Positions 1 through 8,156 of a stretch of 64,000 bases of DNA are shown here, one piece after another. The notes beneath the pieces are model-generated. The model saw only the letters and a list, made by a program, of their open reading frames with translations. It ran no database searches and was not told the DNA's origin. A program made the translations under genes and the position numbers. Location: contig NZ_JAAIXZ010000012.1 of the NCBI RefSeq assembly GCF_010894435.1, forward strand, positions 186,001-250,000, in the 5' to 3' direction. The stretch's first letter is position 1. Every line of letters begins with the position of its first letter. This DNA comes from Pyxidicoccus trucidator. GTDB lineage: Bacteria > Myxococcota > Myxococcia > Myxococcales > Myxococcaceae.

Positions 1-430
1 CCACCACCTCGCGGTCCACCCAGCGCGCGCCCGCGTTGAGCAGGTCCGTCTTGATGGAGGGCCACGAGGTGACGGTGCGCCCGTCCGCGACATCCGCCTC
101 CACCAGCAGCGAGCCCGCATGGCAGATGGCGGCGATGGGCTTGTCCGCGCGGTAGAAGTCGCGCACGAAGCCCACCATGCCGATGTCCGTGCGCAGGTGG
201 TCAGGCGAGTAGCCGCCCGGAATCACCAGCGCGTCGAAGTCCTTCGCGGAGACCTCCTTCACGGCCTTCTCGGCCTTGACGGTCTCCTTGCCCTTCTTGC
301 CCTTCAGCTGCTTGCCGGCCTCGACGCCGATGATGACCGCCTCGTGCCCCGCCTTCTTGACGGTGTCGTAGGGCACGCGGAACTCCGAGTCCTCGAAGTC
401 ATTGGCCACGATGAACGCGATGCGCGCCAT
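1..430 (-). CDS. PfpI/DJ-1 family protease-like protein (partial)
   Basis: The first 143 codons of a type 1 glutamine amidotransferase-like (PfpI/YhbO/DJ-1) protein; the stop lies beyond the left edge. It begins MARIAFIVANDFEDSEFRVP and contains the strand VIPGGYSPDHLR and the nucleophile elbow AAICHAG, whose Cys-His pair (about residue 103) is the family's catalytic or reactive cysteine site. Members of this family act as stress-linked peptidases, deglycases or chaperones; which applies here cannot be read from sequence. The ATG at 430 has a strong upstream Shine-Dalgarno (CAGGAGGAG). A Lys-rich insertion near residues 40-55 (GKQLKGKKGKETVK) is typical of PfpI proteins. It is divergent from the sugar dehydrogenase gene, with about 240 bp between them. 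Confidence 0.9.
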   Translation of the reverse strand, partial: MARIAFIVANDFEDSEFRVPYDTVKKAGHEAVIIGVEAGKQLKGKKGKETVKAEKAVKEVSAKDFDALVIPGGYSPDHLRTDIGMVGFVRDFYRADKPIAAICHAGSLLVEADVADGRTVTSWPSIKTDLLNAGARWVDREVV

Positions 431-667
431 GAGTCTCCTCCTGAAAATGGGATGGGTGTGTCCGGGTCCTTCCGTTCGGCAAAGGTGCCCACGGCTTTCG
501 CGAGGACCAACGCGGGAGCGGGCGGGCCGGCCTCGGGAGGGTCGCCCGGCTGCCCGCCCCTCGGGCCTCCGGGCCACGGCGCGAGGCTCCACGCCGCCCG
601 TCATCCCCACGACGCAGGCGCCAACCGACGCTGGCGTGCCGTCGCCGGGACGACATTAATTCACCCC

Positions 668-1834
668 ATGCGCGCCCCTCCCCTGCTGCTCTCCGCCCTC
701 GTGGTGCTCGCCGTCTCCGCCTCCGCCTGCCGCAAGAGCCAGGCGCAGGGCACCGCCTCTCCGCAAGACTGCGTCCTGGTGGAGGACGGCTGGGGCCCTG
801 ACGGCACCGTGCCCTTCGACGTGGAGGTCGTCGCGGAGGGGCTGGAGGTCCCCTGGGGCATCGCCTGGCTGCCCGGCGGCGACGCGCTCGTCACCGAGCG
901 TCCCGGCCGGGTGCGCCTGCTCCGGGGTGGCGCCGTGCTCCCCACGCCGGTGGCCACCCTCCGAACGACGCGCACCGCCGAGGGCGGCCTGCTCGGCATC
1001 GCCGCGCACCCGGACTTCGCCACCAACCGCCAGTTCTACGTGTACGTCACCACCGACGCGAGCGGCCGCGATGAGAACCGGGTGGAGCGGTGGACGCTGT
1101 CCCAGGACGGCACCACGGCCACCTTCGACCGCGTCATCTTCGGCGGCATCTCCTCGGCCACGTACCACGACGGTGGGCGGCTCCGCTTCGGCCCGGATGG
1201 GATGCTCTACGTGGGCACGGGCGACTCGAGAGACCCGGACCGCTCGCAGGACGTGAATGACCCCGCCGGCAAGCTGCTGCGCCTGACGCCGGAGGGGCAG
1301 GTGCCCCAGGACAATCCCTTCCCCAACTCGCCCGCGTACCTCACCGGCATCCGCAACCTCCAGGGCTGGGACTGGAAGGACGCCACCACCCTCTACATCA
1401 CCGACCACGGCCCCAGCGGCGAGACGATGCGCCGGGGCCATGACGAGGTGAGCCTCGCCCGCCGAGGGGACAACCTGGGCTGGCCCGGCATCTACGCGTG
1501 CGAGACGCGCCAGGGCCAGGTGACTCCGTCCCTCACCTTCGAGGACGCCCTGCCTCCGGGCGGGGCCGCGCTCTACACCGGCACCGCCATCTCCGAGTGG
1601 AGGGGCTCGCTGCTCATCGGCACGCTGGGCTCTCGCCACCTGCACCGCGTGGAGTTCGCCCAGGACAACCCCGCCCGGGTGGCCCGACACGAGGTGTACC
1701 TGCGCGACACCCACGGCCGCCTGCGCGAGGTCCTCATGGGTCCGGACGGCCACCTCTACGTCACCACCAGCAACTGTGACGGGCGCGGGGACTGCGGCCC
1801 GGGCAAGGACCGCATCCTCCGCCTGAAGCGCTGA
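668..1834 (+). CDS. PQQ-dependent sugar dehydrogenase-like lipoprotein
   Basis: 388 aa soluble aldose sugar dehydrogenase (GDH-B/YliI-like beta-propeller). I start it at the ATG of MRAPPLLLSALVVLAVSASAC because that gives a lipoprotein signal peptide with the lipobox SASAC; the open frame runs much further upstream without a credible start. Propeller motifs include VPWGIAWLPGG, LVTERPGRVRLL, GGLLGIAAHPDF, HDGGRLRFGPDGMLYVGTGD, IRNLQGWDW and EVLMGPDGHLYVTTSN, which match the family's PQQ and calcium-binding blades. It would oxidise sugars at the cell surface and pass electrons to a quinone or artificial acceptor. A CDGRGDCGPGKD segment close to the C terminus may form a disulfide. The gene stands alone between a divergent PfpI gene and a downstream antiporter gene. 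Confidence 0.88.
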   Translation: MRAPPLLLSALVVLAVSASACRKSQAQGTASPQDCVLVEDGWGPDGTVPFDVEVVAEGLEVPWGIAWLPGGDALVTERPGRVRLLRGGAVLPTPVATLRTTRTAEGGLLGIAAHPDFATNRQFYVYVTTDASGRDENRVERWTLSQDGTTATFDRVIFGGISSATYHDGGRLRFGPDGMLYVGTGDSRDPDRSQDVNDPAGKLLRLTPEGQVPQDNPFPNSPAYLTGIRNLQGWDWKDATTLYITDHGPSGETMRRGHDEVSLARRGDNLGWPGIYACETRQGQVTPSLTFEDALPPGGAALYTGTAISEWRGSLLIGTLGSRHLHRVEFAQDNPARVARHEVYLRDTHGRLREVLMGPDGHLYVTTSNCDGRGDCGPGKDRILRLKR

Positions 1835-1915
1835 AGGTTTCCGACAGGACGAGAGTCGTCGGCCGCCTCAACACGCCCCGTGCGCGGCGGCGCCGGTTCT
1901 GGAAGACTCCGGGCC

Positions 1916-3502
1916 GTGCACCTCGAGATGCCTCTGGTCATCGGGTTGATGGTGGCGGCCATCGTCCTGGCCATCGCGGCCAAGCGCGCCCGCCTGCCCT
2001 ACAACGTCGCCCTGGTGGTGGGAGGCCTCGTCATCTCCATCGGCCACCTGCTGCCGGGCGTTCCGCCGCTCAACCCGGAGTTGGTGTTCCTCGTCTGTCT
2101 GCCCGCGCTCCTGTTCGAGGGCGGCATCACCGCGGACCTGTCCGGCATCCGCGCCAACGCGGTGCCCATCCTCCTGCTGTCCACGCTGGGCATGGTGCTC
2201 GTCATTGGCGCCACGGGCACCGCGCTGCACTTCACCGTGGACCTGCCGGTGTGGCCGGCGCTGCTGCTGGGCGCGCTGCTGTCCGTCACCGACACCGTCT
2301 CCATCCTCTACGCGTTCCGCCGCGCCCCGGTGCCCCCGCGCCTGTCCGGCGTCATCCAGGGGGAGAGCCTCTTCAATGACGGCACCGCGCTGGTGGCCTA
2401 CGCGGCCATCGCCAGCGTGGTGGCGGGGGCGGCGGCTCCGTCCCTGGCCACCATGAGCGCGCGGGTGCTGCTGGCCTCGGTGGGCGGCGGCGTGGTGGGG
2501 CTGGCGCTCGGGCTGCTGGGCGGCTTCGTCATTCGCCGAATCGAAGACCCGCTGGCCGAAATCATGGTGACGACGGCGGTGGCGCTCGCCTCGTTCGTGG
2601 TGGCGGAGCAGCTCCACCTGTCCGGCGCCATCTCCGCCGTCGTCGCCGGCCTGGCCGTGGGCGACACCCTGCGGCGCGAGGTGGCCCCGCAGAGCCAGGT
2701 GGCCATCCACACCTTCTGGGAGTACGCCACCTTCGGGGTGAACACCTTCCTCTTCCTGGCGGTGGGGCTCACCACGAAGCCGGAAACGCTGAGCGGCTAC
2801 CTGCCGGAGACGCTGCTGGCGGTGGCCTCCGTCTTCGCCGGGCGCGCGGTGGGCGTCTACATTCCCTTCCTGCTGCTGCGCTGGCTGCGCCCCACCGAGT
2901 CCATGCCGTTTCGCTGGCAGCACGTGTTCGTCCTGGGCAACATCAAGGGCGCGCTGTCCATCGGCCTGGCGCTGGGCCTTCCGGCGGCCACGCCCGGGCG
3001 GGAGAAGCTGGTGGCCATCGCCTTCGGCGTCACGCTGGTGTCGCTGGTGGGCCAGGGGCTGATGCTCACCCAGGTGCTGAAGTGGCTGGGCCTCTTCCAA
3101 CAGGACGCGGTGGCGCTGACCATGGCCGAGCAGCGCGGGCGCCTCATCGCCAGTCGCGCGGCGCACCAGGAGCTGGAGGTGCTGCACGAGCAGGGGCTGC
3201 TGCCCCGCGCCGCGTATGACCACCTGCGCAGCGAGTACCAGGTCAACATCGCCCGCGCCGAGCGCGAGCTGCGGCGCCTCAACGAGCAGCACCTGACGCA
3301 GGGCGCGAGGGACCTCATCTCCATGCGCCGGCGGCTCATCGACGCGGAGCGCACGGCGCTGCAGGGCGCGCGGCGCAACGGCCTCATCCCCGAGGCCACG
3401 GCGGAGCACATGCTGGCGCAGCTGGATGCGCGGACGCTGTCCTTGGAGAAGGTGCTGCACGGCGAAGCGGGAGACGCGGGCCACGGGAGGAAGGCGTCGT
3501 GA
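1916..3502 (+). CDS. CPA1 family Na+(K+)/H+ antiporter
   Basis: 528 aa NhaP/CPA1-type monovalent cation:proton antiporter with about 12 membrane segments. Family signatures include the N-terminal RLPYNVALVVGGLV, the region PALLFEGGITADL, LLGALLSVTDTVS and GESLFNDGTALVAY (the conserved FNDG motif of CPA1 transport sites), and KGALSIGLALGLP. After the membrane domain (about residues 1-400) is a soluble tail rich in Glu, Arg and Leu, likely alpha-helical or coiled-coil. The GTG at 1916 is preferred because GGAAG sits ten bases upstream; an ATG at 1928 is the alternative. The stop overlaps the start of the RCK/cyclic-nucleotide regulator by 4 bp, so the two are very probably co-translated. Confidence 0.9.
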   Translation: MHLEMPLVIGLMVAAIVLAIAAKRARLPYNVALVVGGLVISIGHLLPGVPPLNPELVFLVCLPALLFEGGITADLSGIRANAVPILLLSTLGMVLVIGATGTALHFTVDLPVWPALLLGALLSVTDTVSILYAFRRAPVPPRLSGVIQGESLFNDGTALVAYAAIASVVAGAAAPSLATMSARVLLASVGGGVVGLALGLLGGFVIRRIEDPLAEIMVTTAVALASFVVAEQLHLSGAISAVVAGLAVGDTLRREVAPQSQVAIHTFWEYATFGVNTFLFLAVGLTTKPETLSGYLPETLLAVASVFAGRAVGVYIPFLLLRWLRPTESMPFRWQHVFVLGNIKGALSIGLALGLPAATPGREKLVAIAFGVTLVSLVGQGLMLTQVLKWLGLFQQDAVALTMAEQRGRLIASRAAHQELEVLHEQGLLPRAAYDHLRSEYQVNIARAERELRRLNEQHLTQGARDLISMRRRLIDAERTALQGARRNGLIPEATAEHMLAQLDARTLSLEKVLHGEAGDAGHGRKAS

Positions 3503-4635
3503 AAATCGTCATCGCGGGTGGAGGCCGGGTGGGCAGCGTGCTGGCGGCGCGGCTGGTGGCCGAGCAGCACACCGTCACGGTCATCGAGCGGGACGCCGCC
3601 CTCTGCAACCGCATCTTCGAGGAGGTGGGCGCGGTGACGGTGTGCGGCGACGCCACCAACCCCCGGGTGCTGGAGGCGGCGGGCATCGTCTCGGCGGACG
3701 TGGCGGCGGGGGTGCTGGCGCGCGACTCGGAGAACCTGGCCTTCGCCATGCTGGTGCGCAGCACGTCCGGGGCGCGCGTCATGGTGCGCATGCTGGACAC
3801 GAGCTACCGCGAGGCGTACCGGCTGGCGGGCGTGAAGGAGCTGGTGGCGGAGGCGGAGGTGGTGGTGGCGAAGATGACCACGGCCATCGACTTCCCCCAG
3901 GTGGCCGGCACGCTGCCGCTGGGAGACGGGGACACGCTGCTGTTCGAGCTGGCGCTCCCGATGCGCGCCCGGGTGGCGGGACAGACGGTGGCGCAGGTGC
4001 GCGGCACGGCGGGCTTCCCGCGCGAGTGTGTCTTCATCGGCGTGGTGGACCCGCAGGGCCGCGCGACGCTGCCGGAGGGAAGCACCCTGCTGCACGCGGG
4101 GCACACCGTCATCATGGTGTCGCGGCGCTCGCAGCTCTCGGCCGCGGTGGACTTCCTGAGCGCCGAGCCCCCGGCGAGAGTGGGAACGGGCACCGTGCTG
4201 GCGGCCACGCTGCGCAAGGTGGACTTCCTGACGCCGCTGAGTGACGACGAGCTGGAGGCGGTGGCGCGCGGCGCCGAGCACATCCAGCGCCCGGCGGGCA
4301 CGGAGCTGTTCCGGCAGGGCGAGGCGGGCGAGACGTTCTACGTGGTGCTGTCGGGCGAGGTGCAGCTGAAGGACGCGGCGGCGCAGGTGGTGGCCACCGT
4401 GAAGCCGGGAGGCTTCTTCGGCGAGCTGGCGCTGCTGACGGGCGAGCCGCGCACGGCCACGGCGGTGACGACCACCGCGTGCGAGCTGGCCGCGGTGGGC
4501 CGCGAGGACTTCCGCGGCGTCGTCATGGCGAACCCGTCCGTGGCCCTGGAGATGAGCCGCATCCTGGGTGAGCGCCTGTCCCGGGCGCAGGGTGGGAAGC
4601 CGCAGCAGAAGCGCCGGGGCCTGTTCGGGCGGTAG
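3499..4635 (+). CDS. RCK (TrkA-N/TrkA-C) protein with C-terminal cyclic-nucleotide-binding domain
   Basis: 378 aa cytoplasmic regulator. Residues 1-120 form a TrkA-N Rossmann fold (MKIVIAGGGRVGSVLAARL, acidic strand end VIERD, then CGDATNP). Residues about 135-215 look like TrkA-C. Residues about 240-365 are a CAP-type cyclic-nucleotide domain: LFRQGEAGETFYVVLSGEVQ and the phosphate-binding cassette FFGELALLTGEPRTATAV. RCK domains bind NAD(H), nucleotides or ions and gate K+ channels or antiporters; the extra domain suggests a second nucleotide input. The GTG start overlaps the antiporter stop (GTGA), so the likely partner is that antiporter. The tail is very basic (PQQKRRGLFGR). The three-domain order is less common than plain KtrA/TrkA. 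Confidence 0.88.
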   Translation: MKIVIAGGGRVGSVLAARLVAEQHTVTVIERDAALCNRIFEEVGAVTVCGDATNPRVLEAAGIVSADVAAGVLARDSENLAFAMLVRSTSGARVMVRMLDTSYREAYRLAGVKELVAEAEVVVAKMTTAIDFPQVAGTLPLGDGDTLLFELALPMRARVAGQTVAQVRGTAGFPRECVFIGVVDPQGRATLPEGSTLLHAGHTVIMVSRRSQLSAAVDFLSAEPPARVGTGTVLAATLRKVDFLTPLSDDELEAVARGAEHIQRPAGTELFRQGEAGETFYVVLSGEVQLKDAAAQVVATVKPGGFFGELALLTGEPRTATAVTTTACELAAVGREDFRGVVMANPSVALEMSRILGERLSRAQGGKPQQKRRGLFGR

Positions 4636-4643
4636 TCGCGGGA

Positions 4644-4659
4644 GGGCTTCGCGGAGCCC
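4644..4659. terminator. Possible bidirectional terminator hairpin
   Basis: Inverted repeat GGGCT / AGCCC with a six-base loop lies in the 27-bp gap between the convergent RCK gene (stop 4635) and the CPA2 antiporter gene (stop 4663). There is no T tract, so it is only suggestive of transcription end. Confidence 0.35.
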
Positions 4660-4662
4660 GCT

Positions 4663-6444
4663 TCAATGCCGATACTCCTGCTGCTCCGGCCCCTCCTTCG
4701 GCGGTGGAGGCAGCAGGGCCGGCGGTGGCGGCACGGGCGGCATGGCGCCGTGCGGGTGGTCGCGGCGCAGGGTCTCCAGCAGCCGCGCCACCGCCTCCTC
4801 CGACAGGTCCGAGGACTTCAGCACGCGGGCCACCGCCTCCAGCGCCGTCTCCAGCTCCCCTGCGAGCACCTCGCTGGCGCCCCGGTCCCGCAGGTCGGCG
4901 ATGTCTCCCAGCCGCTGCACCCGCACCAGGATGGGCACGTGCGCGTGCAGCCGCCGCGCCGCCGACACCGCCCGCGCCGCTCCCAGCGGGTCATCCAGCA
5001 GCAGCACCAGCGCCCTGGCCCGGTGGATGCCCGCCCGCTCCAGAATCTCCGCGCTGGTGATGTCGCCGTAGTACAGCGACTCGCCCCGCCGCCGCGCCTC
5101 GGACACCACCTCCGGGTCCAGGTCGATGCACACGTGCGGCAGGCGGCTCTCGCGCAGCGCTCGCGTCACCAGTCGCCCCGCCGTGCCCAGCCCGCCGACG
5201 ATGTAGTGGTCCGTCAGCGCAGCGCTGTGCGTCCCCTCCAGGTGGTGCGGCCCATGCGCGCCGATGAGCGCCTCCAGCCGCTTGAGGTGCGCCGCCCCCG
5301 CCGCCAGCCTCGGCCCGAAGTGCAGCACCACCGGCGTCACCAGCATGGTCAGCACGCTCATGGTGATGAACACGCGCTGCTCCCCGGCGCTCAGCAGCCC
5401 CGCCTGCGCCCCCGCGTGCGCCAGCACGAAGGAGAACTCGCCAATCTGCGCGAGCCCCAGTCCGGCCAGCACCGCCACCCACGGCGGGAAGTGCATCACC
5501 ATGGCGCTCACCGCGCCCACCAGCGCCTTCAGCACCACCACGCCCACCACCAGCGCCGCCACCAGCAACGGCCGCTCCATCAGCACCCGCACGTCCAGCA
5601 GCATGCCCATGGAGATGAAGAAGAAGCTGGCGAGCGTCTCTCGCAGCGGCAGCACGTCCGCCAGCGCCTGGTGCCCATAGTCCCCGTCCGCCAGGGCGAT
5701 GCCCGCCAGGAACGCGCCCAGCGCCAGCGACAGCCCCGCCAGTGACGACAGCCAGGCGATGCCCACGCAGATGCCCAGCACCGCCAGGATGAACACCTCG
5801 CGCCGCCGCGTGGCCGCCACGTCCTTCAGGAAGCGGGGCACCACCGTGCGCCCCAGCAGCACCGTCGCCAGCACCAGCAACACGGCCTTCACCAGCACCG
5901 CCAGGATGGCCCCCACCCCGCCCTGGTGTCCGGCCAGCAGCGGAATGGCCAGCATCATCGGCACCACGCACAGGTCCTGGAAGATGAGCGCGCCGATGAT
6001 GAGCCGGCCGTGGGGCGCGTCCACCTCGTGCCGCTCCGTGAGCGCCCGAAGGACGATGGCCGTGCTCGACAGCGCGACGAGGAAGCCGAAGAAGACACCC
6101 CGAGCCGCCGGGACGCCCAACACCAGCGCGCCGACCAGCACCCCCAGCGTCGTCAGCCCCACCTGGAGGCCGCCTCCCAGCAGCAGCACCCGCCACAGCC
6201 GCCGCAGCCTCGCCAGTGAGAACTCCAGGCCGATGCTGAACAGCAGCAGCACCACGCCAATCTCCGCGAGCACGGTGATGCGGGCCGCGTCGTGCACCAG
6301 CCCGAGTCCTCCGGGGCCGATGAGCGCGCCCGCCGCGAGGAGCCCGGCGATGGTCGGCAGTCGCAGGTGGCTCAGCGCGAGCACCACCACCACGGCGACG
6401 CCGAGCACCACCCCCAGCTCCTGGAGGACCGCCGGGACTTCCAT
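4663..6444 (-). CDS. CPA2 family K+/H+ antiporter, KefB/YbaL-like, with TrkA-N domain
   Basis: 593 aa monovalent cation:proton antiporter-2. The N-terminal about 385 residues are membrane-embedded and carry CPA2 signatures such as RLPTIAGLLAAGALIGPGGL, VVLLLFSIGLEFSL, ALSSTAIVLRAL (conserved in KefB/C) and FFISMGMLLD. A TrkA-N domain follows at about 405-520 (HYIVGGLGTAGRLVTRAL, then ID at the end of strand 2, and YYGDITSAEILERAGI). A Pro-rich tail ends the protein. KefB-type proteins release K+ under electrophile or osmotic stress. The ATG at 6444 is chosen over the GTG at 6462 because GGAGGG sits nine bases upstream of it. It is convergent with the CPA1/RCK pair. Confidence 0.9.
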   Translation of the reverse strand: MEVPAVLQELGVVLGVAVVVVLALSHLRLPTIAGLLAAGALIGPGGLGLVHDAARITVLAEIGVVLLLFSIGLEFSLARLRRLWRVLLLGGGLQVGLTTLGVLVGALVLGVPAARGVFFGFLVALSSTAIVLRALTERHEVDAPHGRLIIGALIFQDLCVVPMMLAIPLLAGHQGGVGAILAVLVKAVLLVLATVLLGRTVVPRFLKDVAATRRREVFILAVLGICVGIAWLSSLAGLSLALGAFLAGIALADGDYGHQALADVLPLRETLASFFFISMGMLLDVRVLMERPLLVAALVVGVVVLKALVGAVSAMVMHFPPWVAVLAGLGLAQIGEFSFVLAHAGAQAGLLSAGEQRVFITMSVLTMLVTPVVLHFGPRLAAGAAHLKRLEALIGAHGPHHLEGTHSAALTDHYIVGGLGTAGRLVTRALRESRLPHVCIDLDPEVVSEARRRGESLYYGDITSAEILERAGIHRARALVLLLDDPLGAARAVSAARRLHAHVPILVRVQRLGDIADLRDRGASEVLAGELETALEAVARVLKSSDLSEEAVARLLETLRRDHPHGAMPPVPPPPALLPPPPKEGPEQQEYRH

Positions 6445-6616
6445 GGCGGAGGGCCCTCCCACGCCCCGGACACGGGGGACGCGCGTGCGTCACGAACCGC
6501 GTGGCGAGGCTCCCCCCTTCATGGGGTAACACCCCAAACAGGGAGCACCCAGCCCGCCTCCAGCGTCCCTCGGCTCGGGCGCCGGGTCGGCCGGGGGGAG
6601 CGTGCCCTTCCCACGG

Positions 6617-6823
6617 CACCTCACGCCAGGACCCAGGCTCTGTGCGCCGCCATGCACGTGTGAGCCAGCCTGCCCCGACAGCACCTCATGCCAGGACCCA
6701 GGCGCTGTGCGCCGCCATGCATGTGTGAGCCAGCCTGCCCCGACAGCACCTCATGCCAGGACCCAGGCGCTGTGCGCCGCCATGCATGTGTGAGCAAGCC
6801 CACCGCGACAACCACCTCACGCC
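6617..6823. repeat. 65-bp tandem repeat array (three copies plus a stub)
   Basis: Three near-identical 65-bp units start at 6617, 6682 and 6747, and an 11-12 base fourth stub begins at 6813. Copies two and three contain GGCGC-TGT-GCGCC, a short perfect hairpin, followed by the palindrome ATGCAT; copy one is degenerate at the hairpin (GGCTC). Each unit also carries CACGTGTGAG or CATGTGTGAG. The array fills most of the 400-bp gap between the 3' end of the TPR gene (6846) and the start of the CPA2 antiporter gene (6444), both on the minus strand. Open frames across it are artefacts of the repeat. Function unknown; it could be a multiplied terminator or protein-binding sites in the antiporter leader. 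Confidence 0.85.
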
Positions 6824-6845
6824 ACTGGCTGGCCGACCGCGCTGC

Positions 6846-8015
6846 TCAGCCGCCAAGCTGCCGCAGCAGCCGCTCCGCCTGTTCCCGCACGGTGCCGCTG
6901 CCGTGGGTGAACGCCTGCTTCGCGTGGCGGACGCACGCCGCCTTGTCCGAGGGGAACCACGCCACCGCCATGTTGAGGTGCGTGCCCGCGTCCTCCGGGT
7001 GCGCTTCCAGCACGCGCGCCAGCACGGGCCGGGCGCGCTCGTGCGCCTCGTCCTGCAACAGCAGCATCGCCAGGTCGTTGGTGGGCCCCGGGTCCGTGGG
7101 CACCATCGCCACGGCCTCCTCCAGCCGCTTCCGTGCGAGCCCACGCTCCTGCAGCGCGAGATGCACCTGGGCCAGCGCCTGCAGCGCCTGCCAGCTCCGG
7201 GGGGACAGCCGCACCATCTCCTCGAACAACGCCTGCGCCTCCCGGAACGCCCCGGCGCTCATCACCGCGAGCCCGTGCAGGTACAGGTAGTTGACGTTGG
7301 CGGGCACCAGCTGCCGCAGCTCCATCGCGATGCGCTTCGCCGCCTCGGGGTTGCCCGCCGTCAGGTACAGCTTGAAGAGGTCCTCCAGCACCGAGCGCTG
7401 CATGCCGCCCTGCGCCTTCTCCAGCGCCAGGGTGGCCGCCTGGATGGCCAGCCCCAGTGCGCCCTGCGCGGCGTGCGCGCGCGACAGCATCAGCAGCGGC
7501 ATGGGCTCCTGCGGCGCGCCCTCCGACGCCTGGTGGAAGTGCACCGTCGCCCCCCCCGCGTCCCCCTGCTGGAGGCAGATGCGGCCCAGCTCGAAGTGCA
7601 CGTGCGCGCTGCCGGGAGCCACCTGGAGCGCGGACTCGTACGCCGCCCGCGCGCCGGCCAGGTCTCCACGGTCCAACAGCAGCCCGCCCAGGTTGAAGCG
7701 CTCGAAGTAGCCGGCGGTGGGCGCCGAGGCCAGCGCCTTGAGGGACTCCAGCGCCTCGGCGTCGCCGGCCTGGGCGCGCAGCATGGCCAGGTGCGCCTGC
7801 GCCTCCGCGTGGTCCGGCTTCACCTTCAGCAGCCGCAGGGTGGCTGCCTCCGCCTCGCCCGCCGCGCCGGTGCTCAGGTGCGTACGCACGAGGCCGAGGA
7901 GACAGTCCACGTCATCCGGGTCGAGGGAGAGCCCCATCTGGAAGCTCCTCACCGCCTCCTGGGGCCGCCCCACCTGCAGGTACTGCCCGCCTTCCCGTGC
8001 GTGCGTCGATGCCAT
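6846..8015 (-). CDS. TPR repeat protein
   Basis: 389 aa tetratricopeptide-repeat protein without signal peptide, so probably cytoplasmic. Repeats begin at once (GGQYLQVGRPQEAVRSFQMG, followed by LDPDDVDCLLGLVRTHL) and continue with typical 34-residue spacing to the C terminus: for example LLLDRGDLAGARAAYESAL, ALFEEMVRLSPRSWQALQAL and HPEDAGTHLNMAVAW. I chose the ATG at 8015, giving MASTHAREGGQYL; a GTG at 8057 would add 14 Pro/Arg-rich residues that do not look like part of the fold. TPR proteins are scaffolds, and the partner is not evident. The downstream flank is the 65-bp repeat array. Confidence 0.8.
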   Translation of the reverse strand: MASTHAREGGQYLQVGRPQEAVRSFQMGLSLDPDDVDCLLGLVRTHLSTGAAGEAEAATLRLLKVKPDHAEAQAHLAMLRAQAGDAEALESLKALASAPTAGYFERFNLGGLLLDRGDLAGARAAYESALQVAPGSAHVHFELGRICLQQGDAGGATVHFHQASEGAPQEPMPLLMLSRAHAAQGALGLAIQAATLALEKAQGGMQRSVLEDLFKLYLTAGNPEAAKRIAMELRQLVPANVNYLYLHGLAVMSAGAFREAQALFEEMVRLSPRSWQALQALAQVHLALQERGLARKRLEEAVAMVPTDPGPTNDLAMLLLQDEAHERARPVLARVLEAHPEDAGTHLNMAVAWFPSDKAACVRHAKQAFTHGSGTVREQAERLLRQLGG

Positions 8016-8156
8016 GCGCCGGGGTTTACCACGGGGTGCCGGGTCCCGGCAGTTCACGGGCCCGGCTGCCCGCCCGGCCAGCCAGCCCCCGTCCTCGGGC
8101 CAGGGAGCCTCCCCGGACCCGCACCGCCGGGCCTCTCCGAGCCCGGACCTCCGGTG

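Noticed and set aside
119..667. Upstream extension of the sugar dehydrogenase frame to 119
   Set aside because: It runs antisense through the PfpI gene and has no RBS; the lipoprotein signal starting at 668 is the natural N terminus.
6490..6830. Short repetitive ORFs encoding Cys/His-rich peptides across the 65-bp array
   Set aside because: They exist in several frames because of the DNA repeat itself and lack ribosome sites.
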